From NCBI GenBank assembly GCA_027492485.1, contig JAPUER010000060.1, positions 62,001 through 126,000 of the forward strand: a stretch of DNA of 64,000 nucleotides. The letters are read 5' to 3'. This document shows, in pieces, positions 26,889 through 35,111 of the stretch. Origin of the DNA: Betaproteobacteria bacterium (GTDB lineage: Bacteria > Pseudomonadota > Gammaproteobacteria > Burkholderiales > Casimicrobiaceae). Position numbers and translations under genes: made by a program. How positions within the stretch are numbered: position 1 is the first letter of the stretch; every line of letters begins with the position of its first letter. The notes under the pieces were generated by a model. The model saw only the letters and a list, made by a program, of their open reading frames with translations, searched no databases and had not been told where the DNA came from.

Positions 26889-27488
26889 ATGCGCGCCGCC
26901 GCTCGATTACGTAGATGTGTCGTTGTCCTCAAGGGATTCACGCTCATAGAGCTGATGGTGACGATCGCGATCGTTGCGATTCTGGCCGCTTTGGCAGGGC
27001 CGTCCATCGATCAGCTGGCGCGGCGTGTTCGGCTGGACAGCGATACCGAGCGCTTCATGACGGCACTCTCGTACGCCCGATCCGAAGCCATCAAACGCTC
27101 TACGGTTGTGTCCATTATTCCTGCCGCAAGCGGTTATGCGGGAGGCTGGCAAATTGCCACCGACGATGGCGCGCTCAGGCCCAATTGCGCCATTGACGCG
27201 GCACTCGGTGAAACGTTGCTGCGTGTGCAGGATGCGCTTGCCCCAACAACCGAAGTCTTCATTGGCAACGGGCTTCCCGATGGCACCACCGCCGTCAATT
27301 GTTCGCTGCCCGCCGGTAACCCTCCCGCCTGTATCTCGTACACCCGTGACGGCAGCGGACTTCGTACCGATGGTAGCTTGCTGTTCAACACATTCTGTCT
27401 CCGAGATCGCGACGACCCGACTAACCGTTATCGCGCTGTTGTCATCAACAGGACCGGTCAGGCGTACCTGACCAAAGTTCAATACTGA
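26889..27488 (+). CDS. fimT: Type IV minor pilin FimT/GspH family
   Basis: 199-residue pseudopilin. The prepilin peptidase site is KG-FTLIELM, cleaved after G16, with the conserved Glu at +5 (E21). The hydrophobic helix [16 protein letters not shown] and the GspH-like ALSYARSEAIKRS follow. GAGGAAAT precedes the ATG and the preceding gene ends immediately before it. FimT is a minor pilin that helps prime pilus assembly and in some bacteria binds DNA for uptake. Confidence 0.92.
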   Translation: MRAAARLRRCVVVLKGFTLIELMVTIAIVAILAALAGPSIDQLARRVRLDSDTERFMTALSYARSEAIKRSTVVSIIPAASGYAGGWQIATDDGALRPNCAIDAALGETLLRVQDALAPTTEVFIGNGLPDGTTAVNCSLPAGNPPACISYTRDGSGLRTDGSLLFNTFCLRDRDDPTNRYRAVVINRTGQAYLTKVQY

Positions 27489-27496
27489 CCGCAACC

Positions 27497-27952
27497 ATGC
27501 CAGCGACATTCAAATTGTCTTCAAAACAACAGGGCTTCAGCATGCTGGAAGTTCTGGTGTCCGTCGTTGTGGTTACGATGGGACTGCTTGGCCTCGCCGG
27601 CATGTCGATGCGCTCGCTCGCCGCAAACGATAGCTCGGGATATCGTGCGGCGGCCGCACTTCAGGCCATGCAGGTCAGCGATCTCATGCGGGCAAATCGC
27701 GAGGGCGTGATGAACTCGGCTTACAACGTGACTTACGGGGCCACGGCCGGGACCAGTGCGCGCGCGACGGCAGACATTGTTGCCTGGAAGGCAGCGTTGG
27801 CAAGACTGCCGCTTGGTGATGGCGAAATTGCCTATAACAACGTCAGCGGCACGGTAACGGTTCGCGTGCGATGGGACGACCGGCGCGGTAATCAGGGCAG
27901 CAGTGAAACCACCAACCTGCAGACGTATGAATATTCATTCCGGATTATTTAA
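27497..27952 (+). CDS. pilV: Type IV pilus modification protein PilV
   Basis: 151-residue minor pilin. The prepilin site QG-FSMLEVL is cleaved after G13, with Glu at +5 (E18), followed by VVVVTMGLLGLAGMSMRSL typical of PilV. It starts eight bases after the fimT stop and overlaps pilW by 26 bases. It is part of the initiating pilin tip complex with PilW, PilX and PilY1. Confidence 0.92.
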   Translation: MPATFKLSSKQQGFSMLEVLVSVVVVTMGLLGLAGMSMRSLAANDSSGYRAAAALQAMQVSDLMRANREGVMNSAYNVTYGATAGTSARATADIVAWKAALARLPLGDGEIAYNNVSGTVTVRVRWDDRRGNQGSSETTNLQTYEYSFRII

Positions 27953-28925
27953 ACCACCGCTCGGCACCTCGCAGCGCGGCATGACGCTCGTTGAGCTCAT
28001 GATTGCCGTGGCGGTGGCCCTGGTGGTCCTCTACACCGTGGTCAGTCTTTTCGGAACGACGCGCAACAACAACCGCATGCAGACGGGTGTGAGCAGAATT
28101 AACGAAAACGCCCAGATGACAGCCGAATTGCTGGCGAGAGACATCCGGCAAGTTTCGAGCATGGGCTGTCCGGCGCTCAACAACACATTACAAGGTCTGT
28201 CTCGCGACAGTCTGAACGCGACCGGCGCATCCAACACGTTCAGCATGAATCAAGCAAATGTAATTCGATTGCTTCCGGCGTCGGCAGAAACATCGGCGCT
28301 GGCGGGCACGGTCGTCATCGAAGTTACCCATGCCGCCAACGCTGGAGTGCATCTCTCTGCACCGATGACAACACGAGATGCGCTGACCGAAATCTACACT
28401 CGTGGCGATGCAGGCATCAAGAAGAACAGTACGCCAACTGCGACAAACGGTTATCCACTCGCGATTATTTCCGACTGCAATAATGCCGAAGTGTTTCAGG
28501 TTATCGATGCCAAGTCGAATCCGTGGCTGGTTTCGCCGTTCGGTCGCCTGCGCAGCATTTACACAACTGATGCGCGCGTGATGCCGGTCAGCAAGACGCG
28601 CTACTACCTCGCCAACTATGGCGGCGACCTGGCTGCGAGATCGATTTATCGGCGCCGCACTCTGGACGATGGCGACAACTGGGGCGTCGCCCAGCCGTTG
28701 ATCCATAACGTTCAGGCCATGACGGTGTCTATCGAGCTGGACACCGACGGCGATTTCAGCGCCGACGCGACGGTGCCGTATGGCGCGGCCTACAACCCGG
28801 CACAAGTGATTGGCTTGACGCTGAACATGACGTTCCAGTCGCCCGACAACATACGCGGGACGAGCGGCGCACCGATAACGCGTAACTCGGTAGCGACCAT
28901 TAGCCTGCGCGCCAGGAATACATAA
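27927..28925 (+). CDS. pilW: Type IV pilus assembly protein PilW
   Basis: 332-residue minor pilin from the ATG at 27927, inside the end of pilV. The prepilin site RG-MTLVELM is cleaved after G18, with Glu at +5 (E23). The segment AQMTAELLARDIRQVSSMGC is typical of PilW. An upstream in-frame GTG (27903) would add eight residues. Its TAA stop shares an A with the pilX ATG (TAATG), so translation is coupled. Confidence 0.9.
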   Translation: MNIHSGLFKPPLGTSQRGMTLVELMIAVAVALVVLYTVVSLFGTTRNNNRMQTGVSRINENAQMTAELLARDIRQVSSMGCPALNNTLQGLSRDSLNATGASNTFSMNQANVIRLLPASAETSALAGTVVIEVTHAANAGVHLSAPMTTRDALTEIYTRGDAGIKKNSTPTATNGYPLAIISDCNNAEVFQVIDAKSNPWLVSPFGRLRSIYTTDARVMPVSKTRYYLANYGGDLAARSIYRRRTLDDGDNWGVAQPLIHNVQAMTVSIELDTDGDFSADATVPYGAAYNPAQVIGLTLNMTFQSPDNIRGTSGAPITRNSVATISLRARNT

Positions 28926-29506
28926 TGGACATTGCCATGCTCGCGGTAAGTCACAAGCGTCAGCGCGGCATGTCGCTGCTGTTTTCGCTGCTTATTCTGA
29001 TGGTGCTTGCAGTCACCACAGTCGCGTCAATCCAGGTTGCCGGCCTTGAGGAGCGTATCGCCGGCAACAGCCGTGACCGCATCAATGCGTTCAATGCAGC
29101 GGAGAGCGGGCTGCGGGATGCCGAAGCGTATTTGTCCGACACCACCAATCTGCCGTTGTTTAACGGCGTCACCACCGGGCTCTACGCGAGAAACACCTTC
29201 CCGGGACTGTCATTGACCCGCATGCCGGCACTGGCGCAAGCGGACGGTACCAGTGTCGACCAATGGTCTGACCCGGCGGCAATTACTTTTCTCCGCAACA
29301 ACGGCATCGAGTACGGTTCGTTGACCAGCAAGCCGGCGCTGCCGGACGTGACGACGCAACCGCGATTCATCATCGAAGAGGTCAACCCCGAGGATCTTGC
29401 ACGGTATCGCACCTATCGCATCACCTCCCTTGGCGTCGGACGCGATGCGGCTATCGTCGTGCTGCAGTCGTATTACACGCCGCCGCAAACACTCGTAACC
29501 ATGTAA
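28925..29506 (+). CDS. pilX: Type IV pilus assembly protein PilX
   Basis: 193-residue minor pilin. The N-terminal site is QRG-MSLLFSLLILMVLAVTT, lacking the +5 Glu as is normal for PilX. The family segment GLEERIAGNSRDRINAFNAAE follows. It overlaps pilW by one base and is followed by pilY1 after 13 bases. Confidence 0.9.
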   Translation: MDIAMLAVSHKRQRGMSLLFSLLILMVLAVTTVASIQVAGLEERIAGNSRDRINAFNAAESGLRDAEAYLSDTTNLPLFNGVTTGLYARNTFPGLSLTRMPALAQADGTSVDQWSDPAAITFLRNNGIEYGSLTSKPALPDVTTQPRFIIEEVNPEDLARYRTYRITSLGVGRDAAIVVLQSYYTPPQTLVTM

Positions 29507-29519
29507 CGGCAGGTCTGCC

Positions 29520-32500
29520 ATGAATATTTCAACCGTTGTGCGTCATCTCGTTGGCAAATGCGTATTAATGCTCGGCTGTTTTGCGTGCGCCGGTAGTACT
29601 TTCGCATTACCGGCGATTCCGGTATTTCTGAAGGAAACCATCCCGCCAAACATCTTGCTGACGCTGGACGACTCCGGAAGCATGGCGTCGGCTTTTGTGC
29701 CCGACAGTTTGGGTATGGCGTCCGGGTCAACGCGATTCCTCGCCGCCAGCTTCAATCCGATTCAGTACAACCCCAATTACACGTACGAAGCGCCGCCCAA
29801 GGCGGACGGCAGTCGATACACCACCACGTTCACTGCGGCATATCAAGATGGTTTTCGCACTGCGGACGGTACGGTGAACTTGTCCAATAGTTATGTCCCG
29901 GTCCTGTACTACTTCGCAGGCTATCCGTGGCAGACCTTCATAGGCGGAATACCCCCGCAGGCCGCCTTCTACTATGTTTACGACACCACGCTGGCAACCT
30001 GCGTGGTGGTCGGCGTCAACAATGACACTTGTTACCGGAAGGTGACAGTATCCGCCGCCGAGCGACAAAACTTCGCCAACTGGTACTCGTTTTATCGCGT
30101 CCGTCACTTGTTGTTGAAAAGCTCGCTGCTGATCGCGATGATCGATGCGGATCCGAGCCTTCGTATCGCCTGGCAGTCGTTGAACACCTGCAATAACGGT
30201 TATACGCGGACTCCCGGCAGCACGATTTGCAGGGACGTCGACGGCGCGCCGTACCTCAATGCCATGAACGCTTTCGACAACGCGCACCGCACCCAGCTCT
30301 TCGGTTGGGTGTCAAAACTGCCGTCCGACGGTGGCACGCCGTTGCGCTCGGCGTTCGTACGCGCGGGCAACTACTTCCAGGTCACCGGGGCGGACAGCCC
30401 CTGGCAGGATACGCTCGGGGTATCCGCGACACAAAACGTTTGCCGGCTTTCGTACCACGTCGCCTTGACCGACGGCGTCTGGAATGGCGACGTTCTGGCC
30501 ATTGGCAACCCCGACAACACTGCGGCGACGATGCCGGACGGCCGCGCCTATGCGCCCGCGGCGCCGTTCCGCGACGGCAACTCGTCGAGCGTGGCCGACA
30601 TCGCATTCAACCATTGGCGCACGGACCTGCAGCCAGGCATCATCGATCAGGCGCCGGTGTATTCCGCCACGGGCAACACCTTGCCCGTCGCATCGTGGTC
30701 GAACGCCGAATATTGGGATCCGCGGAACGACCCGGCCTCATGGCAGCATCTCGTCACCTTTACGATCGGTCTTGGTCTGAGCAACAGCCTGACCAATCCA
30801 CAATACTTCGGTTCGGCGTTCGCGTCGAACGCTGCAAACCAGGGTTACCAGCAGTTTGCGACGGGCGCATCGGCCTGGCCGGCCGTCGGCGGCAGTCCAG
30901 GCAATGTGTACGACCTGTGGCACGCAGCCATCAACGGCCGCGGTGATTTCTTCTCGGCGGAATCGCCGCGTGACGTTTACCGGGCATTTCAGACCATCCT
31001 CGGGCGCATCAGCGGACGCTCCGGGTCGGCGGGCACCGCTGCGACGACCTCCGGCTTCATTCTCACAAACACAAGGTTGTATCAGAGCGCATTCTCCACA
31101 ACGGGCTGGAACGGTGAACTCTACGCGCAAGCGATTAGGCCCGACGGAAGCTTCGGCGCCGAGCAATGGAATACCAACAGTACGCTCACCAGCACCAACT
31201 GGGCTTCCCGCAATCTTTATGGGCGCCAGCTGAAAACCGCAGCGTTGCCAAACCCGCCGGTCATCGCCTTCAACTGGGCGAACATGAATGCCGACACGCG
31301 AACTGCGCTGCAAAGCGAGGACGTTGCCAAGTGGCTACGTGGCGATCAGTCGCTTGAGCGCGACAGTCCGACCTGCGCGACCGGCTGCATCTATCGTCGG
31401 CGGGTTAAATTGCTTGGCGACATCCTCGGATCCGCGCCGGTGCTTTCCAGCATCGAAGACTTCGGTTACAAGAGTGCAACCTGGACAGGCGCCGGCGAAA
31501 CCTATCGCAGCTATCTGACCGCGAAGGCAGCGCGCACGCCGGTCGTCATGGTCGGTGCCAACGATGGTTTCGTCCACGGCTTCAATGCAAACACCGGCGA
31601 GGAGTTGTTCGGCTATTCGCCGGGCGAGCTGGTGCCGAACCTCTGGCGCCTGACGGAACAAGCCTATGTCAAACGCGCCTACGTCGATGGACCTATTACC
31701 GTCGGCGACGCCTACATCGGCGGTTCGTGGAAGACCATCGCAGTCGGTTCGCTGGGTGCCGGCGGCAAATCGGTATATGCACTCGACATCACAAACCCGA
31801 CGTCGTTCAGCGGGTCATCCGTGAAGTGGGAGCTCGCGCATGCCGACCTCGGTAGCCTGGTGTCGAAGCCCGCCATCGTTCGTCTTCCCAATGGCACTTG
31901 GGCGGCCATTTTTTCGGGCGGCTACGAGAATGTCGAGAATCGCGCTGCATTGTTCACCGTCAATCTCGACACCGGTTCGATAATTTCCGTCAATGCGTTG
32001 ACGCCCGCGAACGATGCCTGTGGCTTGTCGTCTGCCGGTGTCAGCAATGGTCTTGGGGCGGTGCGCGCGCACTACACCAAGGACGGAGCGTTCTATGTGT
32101 ATGCGGGCGACTTGCTCGGACATATGTGGCGCTTCGAATTCGACAGCACAACCGGCGGTCTGAAGACCAGTTACACCGGCTCGCCGATGTTCAAAGCGTG
32201 CAACGATGCGTCCGTCAAACAGGCCATTACGGCAGCACCTACGGTTGTTCCGTTCGGCGCCGCACCGATGGTTTATTTCGGAACCGGCAGACTGTTCAAC
32301 ACCGGCGACACGGCGCTCACCACGCTCAATTCGTTCTACGGCATTATCGATGACGGCGTGGCGCAGACCGGCAGCCGTTCCACGCTGCTCGGCTCGCAAA
32401 CGATTACGACGGCCACGAACACCCGGACCGTTTCCTCCAACGGCGTGAACCTTGTCGACAAGCGCGGCTGGTATGTGGACCTGCCGGCGTCGCGTGAGCG

Positions 32501-32909
32501 GATCATCTCGTCGCCGACGATTCTCGATCAGCGGGTGTTGTTCAACACATTTGTCACCGACATTTCCGACTGCGAATCGAAAGGTGAAAGCTGGACCTTT
32601 ATCCTCGATGCATTGACCGGAGCGCGGCTGGATGATCCCGTCTTCGATATCAACCAGGACGGCAAATTCGACGCTGCCGACAAGGTTGCCGGTATCGCGC
32701 CGTCGGCGCGAAGAGTTAATGGGACGGTGGGCGGCATTTCTACCATGCGTATGCGCGATCGACCGGAGCAAGGCCGTGCGGCACGCTCCGCCGGTGGCTG
32801 CGGTGTCGGTCAGGTCCGGCTCGTGTCATCGAATGTTTATGATCGCGGAAGCAGTGAAAACTGTACGCCGGGCTCGACATACCGCACCGGATGGCGTCAG
32901 ATTCGCTGA
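29520..32909 (+). CDS. pilY1: PilY1-type pilus tip adhesin / assembly protein
   Basis: 1129 residues. A signal peptide (about 1-29, ending STFA) precedes a VWA-like region with the MIDAS motif DDSGS (50-54). The C-terminal half is a PilY1 beta-propeller (GANDGFVHGFNANTGEE, GTGRLFNTGD). A calcium-loop-like DINQDGKFDAAD lies near residue 1043. PilY1 sits at the pilus tip with the minor pilins and controls extension, adhesion and mechanosensing. AGG precedes the ATG. The length matches the family, which is variable at the N-terminus. Confidence 0.93.
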   Translation: MNISTVVRHLVGKCVLMLGCFACAGSTFALPAIPVFLKETIPPNILLTLDDSGSMASAFVPDSLGMASGSTRFLAASFNPIQYNPNYTYEAPPKADGSRYTTTFTAAYQDGFRTADGTVNLSNSYVPVLYYFAGYPWQTFIGGIPPQAAFYYVYDTTLATCVVVGVNNDTCYRKVTVSAAERQNFANWYSFYRVRHLLLKSSLLIAMIDADPSLRIAWQSLNTCNNGYTRTPGSTICRDVDGAPYLNAMNAFDNAHRTQLFGWVSKLPSDGGTPLRSAFVRAGNYFQVTGADSPWQDTLGVSATQNVCRLSYHVALTDGVWNGDVLAIGNPDNTAATMPDGRAYAPAAPFRDGNSSSVADIAFNHWRTDLQPGIIDQAPVYSATGNTLPVASWSNAEYWDPRNDPASWQHLVTFTIGLGLSNSLTNPQYFGSAFASNAANQGYQQFATGASAWPAVGGSPGNVYDLWHAAINGRGDFFSAESPRDVYRAFQTILGRISGRSGSAGTAATTSGFILTNTRLYQSAFSTTGWNGELYAQAIRPDGSFGAEQWNTNSTLTSTNWASRNLYGRQLKTAALPNPPVIAFNWANMNADTRTALQSEDVAKWLRGDQSLERDSPTCATGCIYRRRVKLLGDILGSAPVLSSIEDFGYKSATWTGAGETYRSYLTAKAARTPVVMVGANDGFVHGFNANTGEELFGYSPGELVPNLWRLTEQAYVKRAYVDGPITVGDAYIGGSWKTIAVGSLGAGGKSVYALDITNPTSFSGSSVKWELAHADLGSLVSKPAIVRLPNGTWAAIFSGGYENVENRAALFTVNLDTGSIISVNALTPANDACGLSSAGVSNGLGAVRAHYTKDGAFYVYAGDLLGHMWRFEFDSTTGGLKTSYTGSPMFKACNDASVKQAITAAPTVVPFGAAPMVYFGTGRLFNTGDTALTTLNSFYGIIDDGVAQTGSRSTLLGSQTITTATNTRTVSSNGVNLVDKRGWYVDLPASRERIISSPTILDQRVLFNTFVTDISDCESKGESWTFILDALTGARLDDPVFDINQDGKFDAADKVAGIAPSARRVNGTVGGISTMRMRDRPEQGRAARSAGGCGVGQVRLVSSNVYDRGSSENCTPGSTYRTGWRQIR

Positions 32910-32938
32910 TGGCGTTTTTCACCAATCAAGGGGGAGCG

Positions 32939-33379
32939 ATGCAGCCCAAGACTAAAGCAAGTGCACGGGGTTTCACGCTGATTGAATTGATGATCACGGT
33001 CGCAATCGTCGCCATACTCGCGGCGATTGCGTACCCGAGTTACGACGAGTCGGTCCGCCGCGGGCGCCGAGCAGACACGCAGGCTATAGTGCTCATGTCG
33101 GCGCAGTTCATGGAGCGTTACTTCACGACCAACGCGACCTATGTCGGTGCCGCACTGCCGGCTTCATTGACGACCAGTCCGGAAAGCGCCAGTGCAACGG
33201 GCAAGTTCTACGACGTCGGGTTGTCAAACCTGACGGCAACCACCTATACGGTCACTGCGACACGTAGCGCGGGCCGTCCGATGGCGTCGGACAAGTGCGG
33301 CGACTTCATTGTCAACCAGACGGGCGCGAAATCACTGGCGAACTACACCGCAGCCGTGGATGAATGCTGGCGCCGTTAA
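32939..33379 (+). CDS. pilE: Type IV pilin PilE-like minor pilin
   Basis: 146 residues from the ATG after GGGGGAG; the frame extends upstream to 32891 without a ribosome site. The prepilin site RG-FTLIELM is cleaved after G11, with Glu at +5. The helix [19 protein letters not shown] and the TadE-like [18 protein letters not shown] follow. A C-terminal Cys pair (DKCGD and DECWRR) forms the usual disulfide loop. Last gene of the pilus cluster; its stop overlaps the convergent ispH stop by three to four bases. Confidence 0.92.
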   Translation: MQPKTKASARGFTLIELMITVAIVAILAAIAYPSYDESVRRGRRADTQAIVLMSAQFMERYFTTNATYVGAALPASLTTSPESASATGKFYDVGLSNLTATTYTVTATRSAGRPMASDKCGDFIVNQTGAKSLANYTAAVDECWRR

Positions 33380-34362
33380 GGGCTGCGTTGATCATCCAGC
33401 GCACTCGGCAGCCGGAACTCGACGCTTTCGCTTTCGCCCCCGGCAAGCACCGCGCTACCAAGCTCCCATTCCCCCAGCTTTGACAGGACTTGCCTGACCA
33501 GATGCTCGGGCGTGGATGCGCCGGCAGTCACCGCGACGCGGCTATCGGCGTTGAACCACCCGCGATTGAGGCCATCGGCATCGTCTACCAGATAGGCCCG
33601 ATCCCCCAACCGCTCCGCCACCTCCCGCAGCCGGTTGGCGTTGGAGCTGGCTTTGGAGCCGACCACGATGAAGACGTCGACGTCGGGGGCGATTTGTTTG
33701 ACGGCGTTCTGCCGGTTGCTGGTGGCGTAGCAGATGTCGTCCTTGCGCGGCGGGCGAATCGCGGGAAACGCGGTCTTTAGCGCCTCCACCACCCGTGCCG
33801 TGTCGTCGACCGACAGCGTCGTCTGCGTCACGAAGGCGAGCTTCGCCGGGTCGCGCACCTTGCCGGATGCGGCGAGGCGGGCGACATCGGCTTCGTCCTC
33901 GACCAGATAGATGCCATCGCTCGCCTGCCCCATGGTGCCTTCGACTTCCGGGTGCCCCTCGTGGCCGATCATGATGATTTCCACGCCGTCGCGGCGCAGT
34001 TTGGCGACTTCGACGTGTACCTTGGTCACCAGCGGGCAGGTGGCGTCGAACACCCGGAAACCGCGCGTTGCGGCCTCGGCCTGCAGCGCTTTCGAGACGC
34101 CATGCGCGGAGTAGATGACCACCGCGCCACCGGGCAGATCGGGGATGTCTTTCAGATCCTCGACAAAGACGGCGCCACGCGCTTTCAGGTCGTCGACGAC
34201 GTGTTTGTTGTGCACGACCTCATGTCGCACATAGATGGGGGCACCGAACTTTTCCAGCGCCCGCTCGACGATGGCAATGGCGCGGTCGACCCCGGCGCAG
34301 AAGCCGCGCGGGTTGGCCAGAATGACGGATTTGGGCTGCAAGACAATCGGTACTGCGTTCAT
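33376..34362 (-). CDS. ispH: 4-hydroxy-3-methylbut-2-enyl diphosphate reductase
   Basis: The last enzyme of the MEP isoprenoid pathway, an Fe-S protein making IPP and DMAPP. The three cluster cysteines are in RGFCAG (C22), DATCPLV and [10 protein letters not shown]. Other family motifs are [17 protein letters not shown] and [14 protein letters not shown]. The ATG at 34362 gives [15 protein letters not shown]; the longer frame upstream has no support. It lies downstream of lspA as in the ribF-ileS-lspA-(fkpB)-ispH cluster, but fkpB is missing here. Confidence 0.96.
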   Translation of the reverse strand: MNAVPIVLQPKSVILANPRGFCAGVDRAIAIVERALEKFGAPIYVRHEVVHNKHVVDDLKARGAVFVEDLKDIPDLPGGAVVIYSAHGVSKALQAEAATRGFRVFDATCPLVTKVHVEVAKLRRDGVEIIMIGHEGHPEVEGTMGQASDGIYLVEDEADVARLAASGKVRDPAKLAFVTQTTLSVDDTARVVEALKTAFPAIRPPRKDDICYATSNRQNAVKQIAPDVDVFIVVGSKASSNANRLREVAERLGDRAYLVDDADGLNRGWFNADSRVAVTAGASTPEHLVRQVLSKLGEWELGSAVLAGGESESVEFRLPSALDDQRSP

Positions 34363-34399
34363 GGGCGTAATTGTGCCGCGACCGGCCCGCGGCTGAGGC

Positions 34400-34903
34400 T
34401 CAATCGCGGGCGTCGCCCTGCCCCGGCGTGACCGGCGCGGCAACGAAGGCGGACCACAGCATCAGCACCGCGCCGACGCTGATTGCGCTGTCGGCCAGAT
34501 TGAAGGCCGGGTAGTACCAGTTCCACGGCGCCCAGTAGACCAGCACGAAGTCGACGACCTTGCCGAGCCAGAGGCGATCGATCACGTTGCCGAGCGCGCC
34601 GCCGATGATCAGCGCCAGCGCGAGCTGGATGCGCACGTCGCGCTCGCGCTGCAGCCAGCGCCAGCACCAGAGACTGACCGCGATCGCCAACACGACAAAG
34701 AACCAGCGTTGCCAGCCGCCCGCCGTGGCCAGAAAGCTGAAGGCGGCGCCCGTGTTGTAAGTCAGGATCCAGTCGAAAAACGGCAACACGTTGACGCGCT
34801 CGCCAGGCTGGAACTGGGTATGGAAATACGCCTTGCTGAGCTGGTCGAGACCGATCACCAGCAGGATGACGCCGAGCCAGCGGCGGGCCAGAACGGCGCT
34901 CAT
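34400..34903 (-). CDS. lspA: Lipoprotein signal peptidase
   Basis: Aspartyl peptidase of the inner membrane that removes signal peptides from prolipoproteins. From the ATG at 34903 (CGGAG eight bases upstream) it has 167 residues and four membrane helices. The catalytic motifs are GNVIDRL and AFNLADSAI, each with one of the two Asp residues. DQLSKAYF and [10 protein letters not shown] are also conserved. A TTG at 34921 could add six residues. Confidence 0.95.
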   Translation of the reverse strand: MSAVLARRWLGVILLVIGLDQLSKAYFHTQFQPGERVNVLPFFDWILTYNTGAAFSFLATAGGWQRWFFVVLAIAVSLWCWRWLQRERDVRIQLALALIIGGALGNVIDRLWLGKVVDFVLVYWAPWNWYYPAFNLADSAISVGAVLMLWSAFVAAPVTPGQGDARD

Positions 34904-34973
34904 CGGTACGCTCCGGGCCAATGGCTTTTCAAGGGAAGCGCCGTTCTATATGGGTTGATGGACGATATTGATG

Positions 34974-34985
34974 ATAGTCGACTAT
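34974..34985. promoter_or_regulatory. ATAGTCGACTAT palindrome upstream of lspA
   Basis: A perfect 12-bp palindrome in the ileS-lspA gap. A TATAGA hexamer on the minus strand (34950-34945) would put its centre about 41 bases before the lspA transcription start. It shares the AGTCGACT core with sites near 10763, 17574, 58474 and 63819. Confidence 0.5.
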
Positions 34986-35060
34986 TTGCTAAATCTGCGT
35001 CTATGCCCAGCTTAATCAACGTTTTTGTTAAAAAGCTGTCCACACAGCGCACCGACGCGC

Positions 35061-35094
35061 CCGACGCGTGGGCACGGGGTGCCCACCCTACCCG
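35061..35094. repeat. Short palindromic repeat after ileS
   Basis: GTGGGCAC (35068-35075), GGG, GTGCCCAC (35079-35086), followed by CCTACCC. The combination of a GTGGGCAC/GTGCCCAC stem with a CCTAC flank resembles a dispersed repeat seen in many proteobacterial gaps. It lies just after the ileS stop and could end ileS transcripts. Confidence 0.5.
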
Positions 35095-35111
35095 GAGCGA
35101 AATCACGGGGT

